Part shown: positions 53,101-60,894 of the stretch, piece after piece
Layout of the letters: each line of letters begins with the position of its first letter
Position numbering within the stretch: the first letter of the stretch is position 1
Source: Aquimarina rhabdastrellae
GTDB taxonomy: Bacteria; Bacteroidota; Bacteroidia; Flavobacteriales; Flavobacteriaceae
Length of the DNA stretch: 64,000 nucleotides
Assembly: GCA_947387485.1 (NCBI GenBank)
Contig: CANDNT010000001.1
Span: forward strand, 124,001-188,000
Direction of reading: 5' to 3'
Made by a program: the position numbers and the translations under genes
The notes under the pieces: generated by a model
Databases searched by the model: none
Seen by the model: only the letters and a program-made list of their open reading frames with translations
What the model was told of the DNA's origin: nothing

Positions 53101-53791
53101 TATGAAAAGTATTGCCAAAACCCCTATGAAAATGCGTGAGTTCTTAAAATATGATCACGATCGTTATCTAAGAGGTAGAAGTAATGAATTGATTGAGGAA
53201 TTACCATTATATAAAGTTGAAAATCAATCTTATCTTCATTATGGTAAAGGAAGTGTTATCCTTTATGCATTACAAGATTATATAGGAGAAGATAAGGTAA
53301 ATGCAGCTATGCGAGAGTTTCTTGAAGAATATAAATATAAGAAACCGCCCTACCCTACTTCTTTGGATTTTATGAAATATCTAGAACCTAAAGTTCCTGA
53401 TTCGCTAAACTATTTAATCAAGGATATGTTTAAAGAAATTACTTTGTATGATAATAGATTAAAAGAGGCTTCCTATAAGAAACTAGCTAATGGTAAATAT
53501 GAAATTTCTATGAAAATTGAATCCAAAAAACTATTGGCAGATGCACACGGAAATGAATCGGAAACAACAATTGATGATTGGATTGATCTTGGTGCTTTTG
53601 GAGATGATGATGAAGAGGATTTAATTTTTGAGAAAAGAGTAAAAATCGATAAATCAAAAATGGATTTCACCTTCGAAATTGATTCTTTGCCTGCTAAATT
53701 AGCTATTGATCCTCGTCATTTATTGATTGACAGAATTTATAGCGATAATATTAAACGAGCAACTGAAGCTACTACCGATCAAACGGAATAA
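50195..53791 (+). CDS. ABC permease fused to an M1-family aminopeptidase
   Basis: The protein has 1198 residues. Two sets of about six membrane helices (about 15-265 and 315-600) form the ABC-2 type permease. An extracytoplasmic M1 metallopeptidase domain follows: the zinc motif HEMAH is at 935-939 in VISHEMAHQWWAHQVVG, with a downstream glutamate in MLSESFSEYSS. The exopeptidase GAMEN-type motif is not evident. This fusion is known as 'ABC transporter permease/M1 family aminopeptidase' in Bacteroidota. With the ATPase gene upstream it forms a transporter that may process or sense peptides at the membrane. It is convergent with the S41 protease gene. Confidence 0.88.
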   Translation: MFTNFFLSELKYALKQPMVYIFFTLIALLSFGAVASDSITIGGAIGNVYKNSPHVITIFTVSLTIFGLVIATAFYNNAALRDYNNHFNEILFSTPLSKFGYFFGRFFGALLLSTIPLLGIYFGVFMGTILAPALGWVSADRFGDFYLETIVNNYFIFILPNMFFAGSVIFAMANKWRSTTISFLGALLIIVGYIISGTLLSDIDSETTAALIDTFGIRTYSLHAKYFTPIEKNTLSPTFSGLILLNRVIWIAVGLVILLLSYFSFSFKERNKKVKKQKEKDQKATQVFELPQLTLSYSKKGDWNQFKSFFVINFINIIKSVTFRIIFFFSAIILISNLTNRFEYYGLQTYPLTYKIIDAISGSSTIFAIIIVIFFSGEIIWRDRDNKINEVIDATPHASLISIVAKSLSLISVVTILHIFFVFCGILYQLLNGFTAIEMSQYFLSFIYENLTTYIFWSIFSITIQVILNNKYIGYTITIILLLVSDMILSAFDIETYMLYMGAIPNVTYSDMNTFGPATEGVIWFSLYWGFIALICLFIAGSLWSRGTTRSLKDRILSSKKQLPKYYRFLMMGVVTCWVGIAGYVYYNTQILNEYLTSDQVELLSADYEKKYKKYENSPLPKIAKVKYAIDIFPHQRDVKVKADMTLVNETKTAIDSIHYTIDSDWNPKITIPNAQLVLDDTEFNYRIYKLATPLQPGEQLAITIQTEYITQGFENQVSNTNIVKNGTFLNNFQILPSLGYRSNLELTDKNTRKKYDLAPKDRLPKLTANCTDQCMQNYLSNGTADYIDVETIISTANDQIAIAPGSKIKEWKENDRKYYHYKVDHISQNFYSFMSAAYQVKSRKWNGVDIEVYYDEKHPQNIDMMLDATQRSLAYYSENFGPYMHKQCRIIEFPRYATFAQAFPGTMPYSEGFGFIINLEDENENNVIDAVISHEMAHQWWAHQVVGATMQGSTMLSESFSEYSSLMTMKSIAKTPMKMREFLKYDHDRYLRGRSNELIEELPLYKVENQSYLHYGKGSVILYALQDYIGEDKVNAAMREFLEEYKYKKPPYPTSLDFMKYLEPKVPDSLNYLIKDMFKEITLYDNRLKEASYKKLANGKYEISMKIESKKLLADAHGNESETTIDDWIDLGAFGDDDEEDLIFEKRVKIDKSKMDFTFEIDSLPAKLAIDPRHLLIDRIYSDNIKRATEATTDQTE

Positions 53792-53817
53792 AGCATCAGT
53801 GATTTAATATATTACTA

Positions 53818-53862
53818 AGTCTTGTTTTCTCTATTCAAGCTAGAGAAAACAAGACTTTTTTT
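53818..53862. terminator. Bidirectional terminator between convergent genes
   Basis: A 16-bp perfect stem (AGTCTTGTTTTCTCTA and its complement) with a 7-nt loop is followed by a run of T's on the plus strand and preceded by TTAATATATTACTA. It stands between the permease-peptidase and S41 protease genes and can serve both. Confidence 0.9.
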
Positions 53863-53887
53863 ACACTATAGCAACTACTTCAGTATT

Positions 53888-55735
53888 TTATAGCTTTGTA
53901 TTAATTAACTTAACTAAGGTCTGGAGTTGTAGATCTTTGCCTGTAAAGATTTGTTCAATAGGTACTGGTAAATGAATATCTGGTATTGTTCCGTTACCAT
54001 CCAAGGTTTTTCCGTTACGTTGAAATGACAGCATTGTAGAAACTTTAACCCTGATATTGGAATTTCTTAAATATAGCTTTTTGGAATTTCCGCTTGATCC
54101 ATCTGTTGTTATGCCTACTATTTTTACATTGGGTAATCTTTTAAAAGCGCTGGTAAATACTGTTGCAGCACTAAAACTTTCTTCGTTAATCAATATATAC
54201 ACTGGTTGAGTATAGCTCTTTTTCCCGCTATGCAAAACCATATAAAACGGATGACTGAATTTTGAAGTATCAAACTGCTTTTCGGTGTTAAAATGCTCAT
54301 TAAATCTAGTAATGGCTTTTCTGTCATTATCTGTTAATTCAGAAGATTTATAACTATACAAATAACGAGCACTCATAGAAGATTCATCGCCTGCTATTGT
54401 TTTATCGGTTCGCAAATACGCTACATTAGCCACCCATGGTGATTGTTCTGGTGGTATCAGATATTTGGTAAAGGTTTGTAGTATTTCTCTGCCTCCTCCT
54501 GGATTATTACGGAGATCTATGATTAAAGCTTTCGTCGTTAAAAAGGTCTTCATTGTGTTTTCTATAAAACGCTCCAATCCTTCTACTTCGTCATAATGAA
54601 ACATCATCGGGATGTTTATATAGCCTATATTTCCATCTAATACCTGTGTTAATTCCTTAAACTGTTTGCTTTGTCTAAGGGATTTTATCTTTTTATAATC
54701 TGCTATTGCTAGGCTTGAGCTATATCCTTTTTTATCATAAGTGAGCGCTACTGTTTCTTTTTTATCCTCTTTTCCATTGGTAAAAACGACTTCGATTTCT
54801 TTTTGTGGTAACTTGTTATTTTTAAACAACAAAGCGCCATAGTTTTGTATCGCCATTGCTCCTCTTGCTAGTTTTGCTGCTTTGGGTGCTTTTTGATGTT
54901 TGTAATTATAGTTATCCATAAAAGTATTGATCGGAATTCCATTAATGCTTTTGAGATACGGATAGTTTTTATTGTAATAGCTATATGCATTAGCTTCTCG
55001 TTTTAAGGCTATTAATTTTCCATCAAAAACACTTATACCAAAAGGAAGTTGTAATCCATAAATTTTATGCTCATCTCTCTTAAAAGATTTATTTTTAACC
55101 GATGCATGCCTATCTCCAATTTCGGACATGATTCTGGCTAGTTTATGTGTTAATTCATCTACAGTAATCTCTTTATTTTGCTTAACTATAGTTTTAGATA
55201 AGTTTTGTAATGCTGTTTTATAATCAAAAGTTGACAATTCTATATATGATGATCTTGTAGTGATTATTTCTTTAAATTGCTGAATATCTTCCAGTGCTTG
55301 CTTTTTGCTAAGCTTTCGCGAAAGCTTATTTTTTTGTTTCTTCTTTGTTTTACGCCTATTAAATGCTAAACAGGCTTGTCGGTTTTCAAAAGTAAAGGTT
55401 CCTTTATATGTGTTAGTTATTCCGTTTTTTGACAAACTTATCTGTACTTCTTGATTGGGTATATATTGTAACTCTTTTAATATTGTAATCAAATCCTCGG
55501 AAAAACGTTTTTTCCATTTATCACCATAAGTTTGCTTACAAAACCCTATCAATTCTTTTTTGCTCAGATGTGCTAATCCTTCAAATTGATACCATTCACC
55601 TTTAAATTTTACGATAGCTTCATCATTTTTCCATTTAACAGCTGTAAAAGGTGAAGCCTTTTCTAATTGTAATTGTTGCCCAAATACTGTTCCTATACAG
55701 AGCATTAGTATGATACTTATCAGCCTTGTTTTCAT
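53888..55735 (-). CDS. Secreted S41-family serine peptidase
   Basis: The protein has 615 residues with a signal peptide (about 1-20, ending GTVFGQ). The N-terminal 130 residues are unique. A lysine-rich linker (about 128-146) is partly encoded by a 20-bp palindrome (KLSRKLS, 137-143). A helical region and a C-terminal processing peptidase domain follow: IIDLRNNPGGGREIL and the probable nucleophile S522 in INEESFSAATVF. Relatives cleave envelope proteins or peptides. It is divergent from the third LytS/LytTR pair and convergent with the ABC-M1 operon, suggesting one functional group. Confidence 0.87.
   Translation of the reverse strand: MKTRLISIILMLCIGTVFGQQLQLEKASPFTAVKWKNDEAIVKFKGEWYQFEGLAHLSKKELIGFCKQTYGDKWKKRFSEDLITILKELQYIPNQEVQISLSKNGITNTYKGTFTFENRQACLAFNRRKTKKKQKNKLSRKLSKKQALEDIQQFKEIITTRSSYIELSTFDYKTALQNLSKTIVKQNKEITVDELTHKLARIMSEIGDRHASVKNKSFKRDEHKIYGLQLPFGISVFDGKLIALKREANAYSYYNKNYPYLKSINGIPINTFMDNYNYKHQKAPKAAKLARGAMAIQNYGALLFKNNKLPQKEIEVVFTNGKEDKKETVALTYDKKGYSSSLAIADYKKIKSLRQSKQFKELTQVLDGNIGYINIPMMFHYDEVEGLERFIENTMKTFLTTKALIIDLRNNPGGGREILQTFTKYLIPPEQSPWVANVAYLRTDKTIAGDESSMSARYLYSYKSSELTDNDRKAITRFNEHFNTEKQFDTSKFSHPFYMVLHSGKKSYTQPVYILINEESFSAATVFTSAFKRLPNVKIVGITTDGSSGNSKKLYLRNSNIRVKVSTMLSFQRNGKTLDGNGTIPDIHLPVPIEQIFTGKDLQLQTLVKLINTKL
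55309..55328. repeat. 20-bp perfect palindrome inside the S41 peptidase gene
   Basis: TAAGCTTTCGCGAAAGCTTA is self-complementary and differs from the intergenic palindrome at 26562-26581 only at two symmetric positions. Here it encodes KLSRKL in a lysine-rich linker, so a mobile or spreading palindrome has been absorbed into a reading frame. Confidence 0.85.
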
Positions 55736-55756
55736 TTGTATGTTTTTAGCAGATTC

Positions 55757-55771
55757 ATAGGTTAAACCTAT
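55757..55771. promoter_or_regulatory. 15-bp perfect odd palindrome in a divergent promoter
   Basis: ATAGGTT-A-AACCTAT lies between the S41 peptidase start (55735, minus) and the kinase start (55897, plus). Its half-site AACCTAT also occurs in the AAACCTATAG motifs beside the other two LytTR modules (30464 and 44072) and in AAACCTATG over the start codon of the second kinase (41026-41034). Confidence 0.45.
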
Positions 55772-55896
55772 CGTTATTGCTCGCTACTATAAAATGAACT
55801 CGACCAAGGCTATTTCATATCCGATAAGTGTATTGTTTTAATCGACTTAACTACCTATCAATTTTATATTTTTACAGTATCACTTTATTCGTCATT

Positions 55897-56904
55897 ATGT
55901 TGTCATTTTCAAAAAAGAGACTTGCTATTTTTAAACGCATTTTTAATGTTGTTTTAGCTTGTTTTATACTGTTACAAGTATTATTCAAAGCTTTTGATAC
56001 CTTGCCTAATCATTGGCTCTTTTTTATGACTAGCGATGCTATGGAATATTTTGTATTTGCAGTAATTGTTTACCTCCTCTATTTTACTATTTTAAAACGC
56101 AAGCAATTATGGTATATCGTGAGTTTTAGCCTATGGGCTATTGTTCTTATTACGGCTTTGACTATGCTAAAGTCTTATAGAATATCAAACACCATACTCT
56201 TAGACAAAAGCTTTGATTACTTTACCGAATTTATAGGTAAGACTTTTCTGCTCTATGCTATAGTATATTTTGTGAATCGATTAGAATTCTTTTTTCGCTA
56301 TAATACACTAGAACTTGAGCTTAAACAGACAAAAGAACAATTGTTGCGCAACCAATTGCATCCTCATTTTTTGTTCAATGCTTTTAATTCTTTATACAGC
56401 ATGTCGTTAAAGCAACATCCTAAAACATCTGATACAATCTTAAAGCTTTCTAGCATGATGCGCTATTTAACCGATGAGTCCATCACAAGAACCGTAAAGT
56501 TATCTCAAGAACTACAATTTATTACCCAATATGTTGCTATTGAAAAAATACGTTTTGGTACACAAGCTAATATTCGTTTGCATATTGAAGGAAATCCTAT
56601 AGGAAAGCAGATCGAACCACTGTTACTATTAGTGCTTGTAGAAAATGCTTTTAAACATGGTTTTTATACTAATGATACCGATGCTTTTGTGCATATTGCT
56701 GTTAAAATTACCGATACTGTTTTACATTTTACAGTTAAAAATAGTGTGCAACAAAAGCAACATTTTAATAGTACTCATAGAAAAGGAAAAGGCTTAGAAA
56801 ACCTAAAGAAAAGATTACAATTGTCTTATCCTAAAGCATACACATATGAGGTATCGCTTAAAAACAATGTATATTTAACTCAACTTGAAATAAACTTAGC
56901 TTAA
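55897..56904 (+). CDS. LytS-like sensor histidine kinase
   Basis: The protein has 335 residues from the ATG at 55897 (MLSFSKKRLAIFKRIF). A GTG at 55828 is in frame, but it would put a poor hydrophobic stretch first and lies within the divergent promoter region. There are four membrane helices (about 15-130). The kinase domain has the phospho-accepting histidine in RNQLHPHFLFNAFNSLYSM and the N-box LLVLVENAFKHGF. Its stop overlaps the start of the regulator gene (TAATG). Confidence 0.9.
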   Translation: MLSFSKKRLAIFKRIFNVVLACFILLQVLFKAFDTLPNHWLFFMTSDAMEYFVFAVIVYLLYFTILKRKQLWYIVSFSLWAIVLITALTMLKSYRISNTILLDKSFDYFTEFIGKTFLLYAIVYFVNRLEFFFRYNTLELELKQTKEQLLRNQLHPHFLFNAFNSLYSMSLKQHPKTSDTILKLSSMMRYLTDESITRTVKLSQELQFITQYVAIEKIRFGTQANIRLHIEGNPIGKQIEPLLLLVLVENAFKHGFYTNDTDAFVHIAVKITDTVLHFTVKNSVQQKQHFNSTHRKGKGLENLKKRLQLSYPKAYTYEVSLKNNVYLTQLEINLA

Positions 56905-57605
56905 TGTCTACCTATACTACTGTTATTATTGATGATGAACCGCTAGCCATAGATGTGTTGGTACATTATATCGCTAGGTTTCCTGAATTTGAACTCGTAA
57001 AAACGTTTACTAATGCTATCGAAGCATTTAGCTATCTAAATGAACAGCAAGTCGATTTGGTTTTTACGGATATTGCTATGCCTAAAATTTCTGGTACAGA
57101 ACTGGTAAGACTTCATCAAAATACAACACAATTTGTCATGGTGAGTTCGTATACCGATTATGCTATAGAGAGTTTTGAGCTTAATGTAGTTGATTATCTT
57201 TTAAAACCGGTGTCTTTTGAACGTTTTACAGCAACTATAAACCGTTTTAAAGCTAGTACCAAACAATCTAAAGCAACGACGACTGTACCCCCTTCGTTTT
57301 TTATTAAAGAAGGAGATGAATTTATAAAGGTTTTTGTTGATGATATTGACTATATCGAAGGTATGAAAGATTATGCCAAAATTGTTTGTGGTAAAAACTA
57401 TTATCTAGCACTAAAAACACTCAAAGCTATAGAAGAAAAGCTACACCCGTTTGACTTTGTTAGAATTCATAAATCATTTATCATTCCGTTAAAAAAGATA
57501 TCGCAATACAACCCTAAATGTGTTTTAATCAATACTCATGAAATTCCTGTAGGGAGTAATTATAGGAGTTTAATAAAAAAATATTTAGAAGCAAATAAGT
57601 TGTGA
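56904..57605 (+). CDS. LytTR-family response regulator
   Basis: The 233 residues have a receiver domain (IIDDEPLAIDVL, phospho-accepting aspartate in LVFTDIAMPKISG, KPVSFERF) and a LytTR domain (FFIKEGDEFIKVFVDDIDYIEGMKDYAKI, FVRIHKSFIIPLKKI, HEIPVGSNYRSLI). The overlap of start and stop with the kinase shows translational coupling. The divergent S41 peptidase is the most likely target. Confidence 0.94.
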   Translation: MSTYTTVIIDDEPLAIDVLVHYIARFPEFELVKTFTNAIEAFSYLNEQQVDLVFTDIAMPKISGTELVRLHQNTTQFVMVSSYTDYAIESFELNVVDYLLKPVSFERFTATINRFKASTKQSKATTTVPPSFFIKEGDEFIKVFVDDIDYIEGMKDYAKIVCGKNYYLALKTLKAIEEKLHPFDFVRIHKSFIIPLKKISQYNPKCVLINTHEIPVGSNYRSLIKKYLEANKL

Positions 57606-57800
57606 TGATTTATGATTATATGAGAGTTAGCCTTCGACAAGACTCAAGTTGCAGTAAATTGGTATTTTTATATTGGTTACATCTGCAGGCTCTGTGACCG
57701 AAATTAAGCAACCTCATCGATCAAAATACATTAGATTTTATATTGATAAACTCTTCTCTTTTTACTAACTATCCAATCTTAAAAAACTATACTAATAAAA

Positions 57801-57829
57801 ACCACATTACTATAAAATAGCAATGTGGT
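57801..57829 (-). terminator. Terminator of the tandem astacin genes
   Basis: An 8-bp stem (ACCACATT and its complement) is extended by CTAT/ATAG inside the loop and followed on the minus strand by TTTTTATT. It lies 51 bases after the stop codon at 57880. Confidence 0.75.
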
Positions 57830-57879
57830 AAAATCTCAATATGATCTATTTTTGGAATATATCGTAATTAATAAATTGC

Positions 57880-58821
57880 CTAATTTGATCCATATAATAC
57901 TAATGCTCCAATAGCATCACCTCCAGATAATCTATCTCGTTGTATACTGTATGTATCACCATTGAGCTTTGTTATAGTTGGTTTACCATTCTTTGAAAAA
58001 AAGCGAGGGCCATACATCATAATTGAGTTAAAATCAAAAAGAAGAATATCGTTTCCTTCTCTACCTCTATCAGCATAAGTTCTAAAATTATGAGCTTTTC
58101 CGTCTTCAATATTTTGAAAGTTAATTTTTATATGTTGATCTCTATCAACTCTACTTTGTTCATGATACAACCCAATAGCATGACCTATCTCATGAATGGT
58201 ATTTCCTGTACTGCAATTATCACCTAGTGTAATTGTTTGTCTTCCTCCTAGCATTCCTATATAAGAAGAACACCCATCACCTTCAACAAAATCAATATAA
58301 TTTACAGCTCCTGGATGAGCTCTTAATATTACTTCATTGAAATTAATAGCTAATTGTCGAATTGCATCAAGTACTGGATTATTCGCAAGAGGAGGAACAT
58401 CTATCAAATTAACTTCTACAAAGGCCAATACATCACTATGAATTGATCCTTGCCAATGAGTTATAGCATTTCGTACTCTAGATTTATTAGGTAAATCAGA
58501 ATCTATTCGATAAAAAACAGTATCATTTGCCCATAAACGATCTGTTCGTATTGCCGATTTTTCAATAGTTTTTGAAATATCATCATCAGATAATAAAATG
58601 TCTCCTTCTATGACATTAAAACCATTAATTCTTTCATAGGTAATCTTTTGCTTATTAAAAAAACCTTCAAAAGTTTTACTTCTTTGATTAGGGAAAGCAA
58701 CTTCTCCTTGAAATTCTGTTTTTCTATCTTGATCGATACCAAGATCTTCATTAATGTTTTCTTCTTTCTGGCATGAGAAAAATGCTAAACTAACAAGAAA
58801 AAAGATGAAATTCTTCTTCAT
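57880..58821 (-). CDS. Astacin-like (M12A) metalloprotease lipoprotein, copy 1
   Basis: The protein has 313 residues. The signal sequence ends LAFFSC (C17, lipobox). A propeptide-like region of about 80 residues is followed by the catalytic domain. The full astacin zinc signature HEIGHAIGLYHEQSRVDRD is at 210-228 (ligands H210, H214, H220) and the Met-turn NSIMMYG at 265-271. It should be an extracytoplasmic endopeptidase anchored to the envelope. It is the second of a tandem pair, 19 bases after the first, and probably co-transcribed. Confidence 0.92.
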   Translation of the reverse strand: MKKNFIFFLVSLAFFSCQKEENINEDLGIDQDRKTEFQGEVAFPNQRSKTFEGFFNKQKITYERINGFNVIEGDILLSDDDISKTIEKSAIRTDRLWANDTVFYRIDSDLPNKSRVRNAITHWQGSIHSDVLAFVEVNLIDVPPLANNPVLDAIRQLAINFNEVILRAHPGAVNYIDFVEGDGCSSYIGMLGGRQTITLGDNCSTGNTIHEIGHAIGLYHEQSRVDRDQHIKINFQNIEDGKAHNFRTYADRGREGNDILLFDFNSIMMYGPRFFSKNGKPTITKLNGDTYSIQRDRLSGGDAIGALVLYGSN

Positions 58822-58840
58822 ATTATATTTGTTTTAATTT

Positions 58841-59785
58841 TTATTCAAAAGAGCTCGCTAGTACTAATGCACCAATTACATCGTTTGTTGATAATCTTTC
58901 TCGTTGTATACTGTATGTATCACCATTACGCTTTGTTATAGTTGGTTTACCATTCTTTGAAAAAAAACGAGGACCATACATCATAATTGAATTAAAATCA
59001 AATTCTACCAAATCAACCCCTTCTCTACCTCTATCGGCATAGGTTCTAAAATTATGAGCTTTTCCGTCTTCAATATTTTGATAGTTAATTTTTATATATT
59101 GATCTCGGTCAACTCTACTTTGTTCGTGATATAACCCAACCGCATGACCTATCTCATGAATGGTATTTCCTGTAGTACAATTATCACCTAATGTTATGGT
59201 TTGCCTTCCTCCCAGCATTCCTATATAAGAAGAACAACCATCACCTTCGACAAACTCTATATAATTTTCAGCACCTGGGTGAGCTTTTAATATTCTTTCA
59301 TTCAAATCAATGATTACTAGCCTTGCTACATCAATTAATGGGTTATTTCTAGGAGGTGGAACATCTAGAAAGTTAACTTCAACAAAAGTTAATACAGAAC
59401 TAGGAAGTGATTCTTTCCAATGATTGATGGCGTTGCGTACTCTAGATTTATCAGGTAAATCAGAATCTATTTGATAAAAAACAGTATCATTAGTCCACGA
59501 ACGATCTATTCTTATAGCCGATTTTTCAATAGTTTTTGAAATATCATCATCGGATAATAAGATATCGCCTTCCATGATATTAAAACCATTAATTTTCTCA
59601 TAGGTGATCTTTTGCTTATTGAAAAAACCTTCAAAAGTTTTACCTCTTTGATTAGGAAAAGCAACTTCTCCTTGAAATTCTGTTTTTCTATCTTGATCAA
59701 TACCAAGATCTTCATTAATGTTTTCTTCTTTCTGGCATGAGAAAAATGCTAAACCAGCAAGAAAAAAGATAAAATTCTTCTTCAT
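58841..59785 (-). CDS. Astacin-like (M12A) metalloprotease lipoprotein, copy 2
   Basis: The protein has 314 residues with the same layout as its neighbour: lipobox cysteine C17, zinc signature HEIGHAVGLYHEQSRVDRD at 210-228 and Met-turn NSIMMYG. The first 120 residues and the active-site part are almost identical to copy 1. Residues about 122-172 and the last 15 are clearly more different. The duplication includes the leader TTAATTTT/AAACAA region before the ATG. It is the first gene of the pair. Confidence 0.92.
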   Translation of the reverse strand: MKKNFIFFLAGLAFFSCQKEENINEDLGIDQDRKTEFQGEVAFPNQRGKTFEGFFNKQKITYEKINGFNIMEGDILLSDDDISKTIEKSAIRIDRSWTNDTVFYQIDSDLPDKSRVRNAINHWKESLPSSVLTFVEVNFLDVPPPRNNPLIDVARLVIIDLNERILKAHPGAENYIEFVEGDGCSSYIGMLGGRQTITLGDNCTTGNTIHEIGHAVGLYHEQSRVDRDQYIKINYQNIEDGKAHNFRTYADRGREGVDLVEFDFNSIMMYGPRFFSKNGKPTITKRNGDTYSIQRERLSTNDVIGALVLASSFE

Positions 59786-60170
59786 ATTATACTTGTTTTA
59801 ATTTTTGTAAGATTAACCAGTTATATCATGAAAAAGAAGGAACTCGATCACTAGGTGATCTTGTTTAGCTTAATAACAAAACACATACACCCCTAAAAAA
59901 CAACATATTATTCCTATTGTTTTTTATATAATACAATACAGTATTAACTATACATTAACAAAACTTAATTTGTTATGTATCTAATCAACTCAACAACAAA
60001 ACTCTTTTACATTTTAGATTATATTGGAACTAGACAGGACATTAGATTCTCATCTATTATTTCGATAATCCTTTTATAAATCTCAATTTCTTTTTACGTA
60101 AGTCACTATTCAAAATGCATATAACATTGCATATAATTTTTTAGCCTTTGTTAGCTAGTCAGTCATCTTT
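59786..60170. other. Gene-free stretch upstream of the astacin genes
   Basis: These 385 AT-rich bases hold no credible gene. They should contain the astacin promoter. The only structures I notice are a small palindrome GATCAC-TAG-GTGATC near 59848-59862 and a direct GCATATAA repeat near 60117-60139. Confidence 0.4.
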
Positions 60171-60860
60171 TTATTCTTTCAAATATCCTATTCCCATCAC
60201 GTGCCATTTTTTTCCAAATGACGATGTGACCTTTTCAAAGTCCGATTTATTATTAGATGCATAATATACATAATCATCATTGAATCCTATTATATCATTT
60301 ATACAAGTTTCATAGAAACTCATCTTAAGATTATATATATTAGCTATATCTAAATCAATAGATTTAATATCAATCTTATGAAAAAAGCCATTATTTAATT
60401 TTCTTTTGAATTCTTGTTCTGTATACTCTCCTTGTGCAGAAAACTCCAAAGAAAAACATGAAGTTATATGAATTTCATTTATTAAGAATTCTTCTACTGA
60501 ATAGTTTATCTTAACCCATTCTTCTTTAAATGGTTTGAACAGTAAATTGTTCTTTTCATTTACGTTAATAGCCCATTTATCACCCGTTTGAGCATCAGTA
60601 TTAATTTCTAAATATCCATAATTGTTGATATTTAAACAACATAAAACCCATCTAAATATACTAGAACTCACACCTATTTCTTTATAAAAATCGTATAAGA
60701 CTTCAGGAAATTCAATTCCTAATTTCGTTTCAATTTTTTTAATATCTTCATCAAAACTAACAAAATCACTTTTTTTTATATTATGTAATTTTTTTATTTT
60801 TTTCAATTCCATCAACTTTACTTTTGGGTCAAGGTTATTCGCAATTTTAAAGGTTAACAT
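60171..60860 (-). CDS. SMI1/KNR4 (SUKH)-family protein
   Basis: The protein has 229 residues from the ATG at 60860; a TTG just before it is also in frame. The N-terminal part carries the SUKH hallmark (DEDIKKIETKLGIEFPEVLYDFYKEIG, about 38-64), followed by alternating strands and helices (DKWAINVNEKNNLLFKPF, YSVEEFLINEI). SUKH proteins often serve as immunity proteins against polymorphic toxins. No toxin gene is adjacent, so it may be an orphan immunity protein or have an unrelated role. Confidence 0.75.
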   Translation of the reverse strand: MLTFKIANNLDPKVKLMELKKIKKLHNIKKSDFVSFDEDIKKIETKLGIEFPEVLYDFYKEIGVSSSIFRWVLCCLNINNYGYLEINTDAQTGDKWAINVNEKNNLLFKPFKEEWVKINYSVEEFLINEIHITSCFSLEFSAQGEYTEQEFKRKLNNGFFHKIDIKSIDLDIANIYNLKMSFYETCINDIIGFNDDYVYYASNNKSDFEKVTSSFGKKWHVMGIGYLKE

Positions 60861-60894
60861 CAAGCTTTGCTAGTATGCACTAGTTTGAACATCT

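Noticed and set aside
55828..56904. Start of the third kinase at the GTG at 55828
   Set aside because: The frame between 55828 and 55897 lies in the divergent promoter region, and the ATG at 55897 gives the usual kinase N-terminus.
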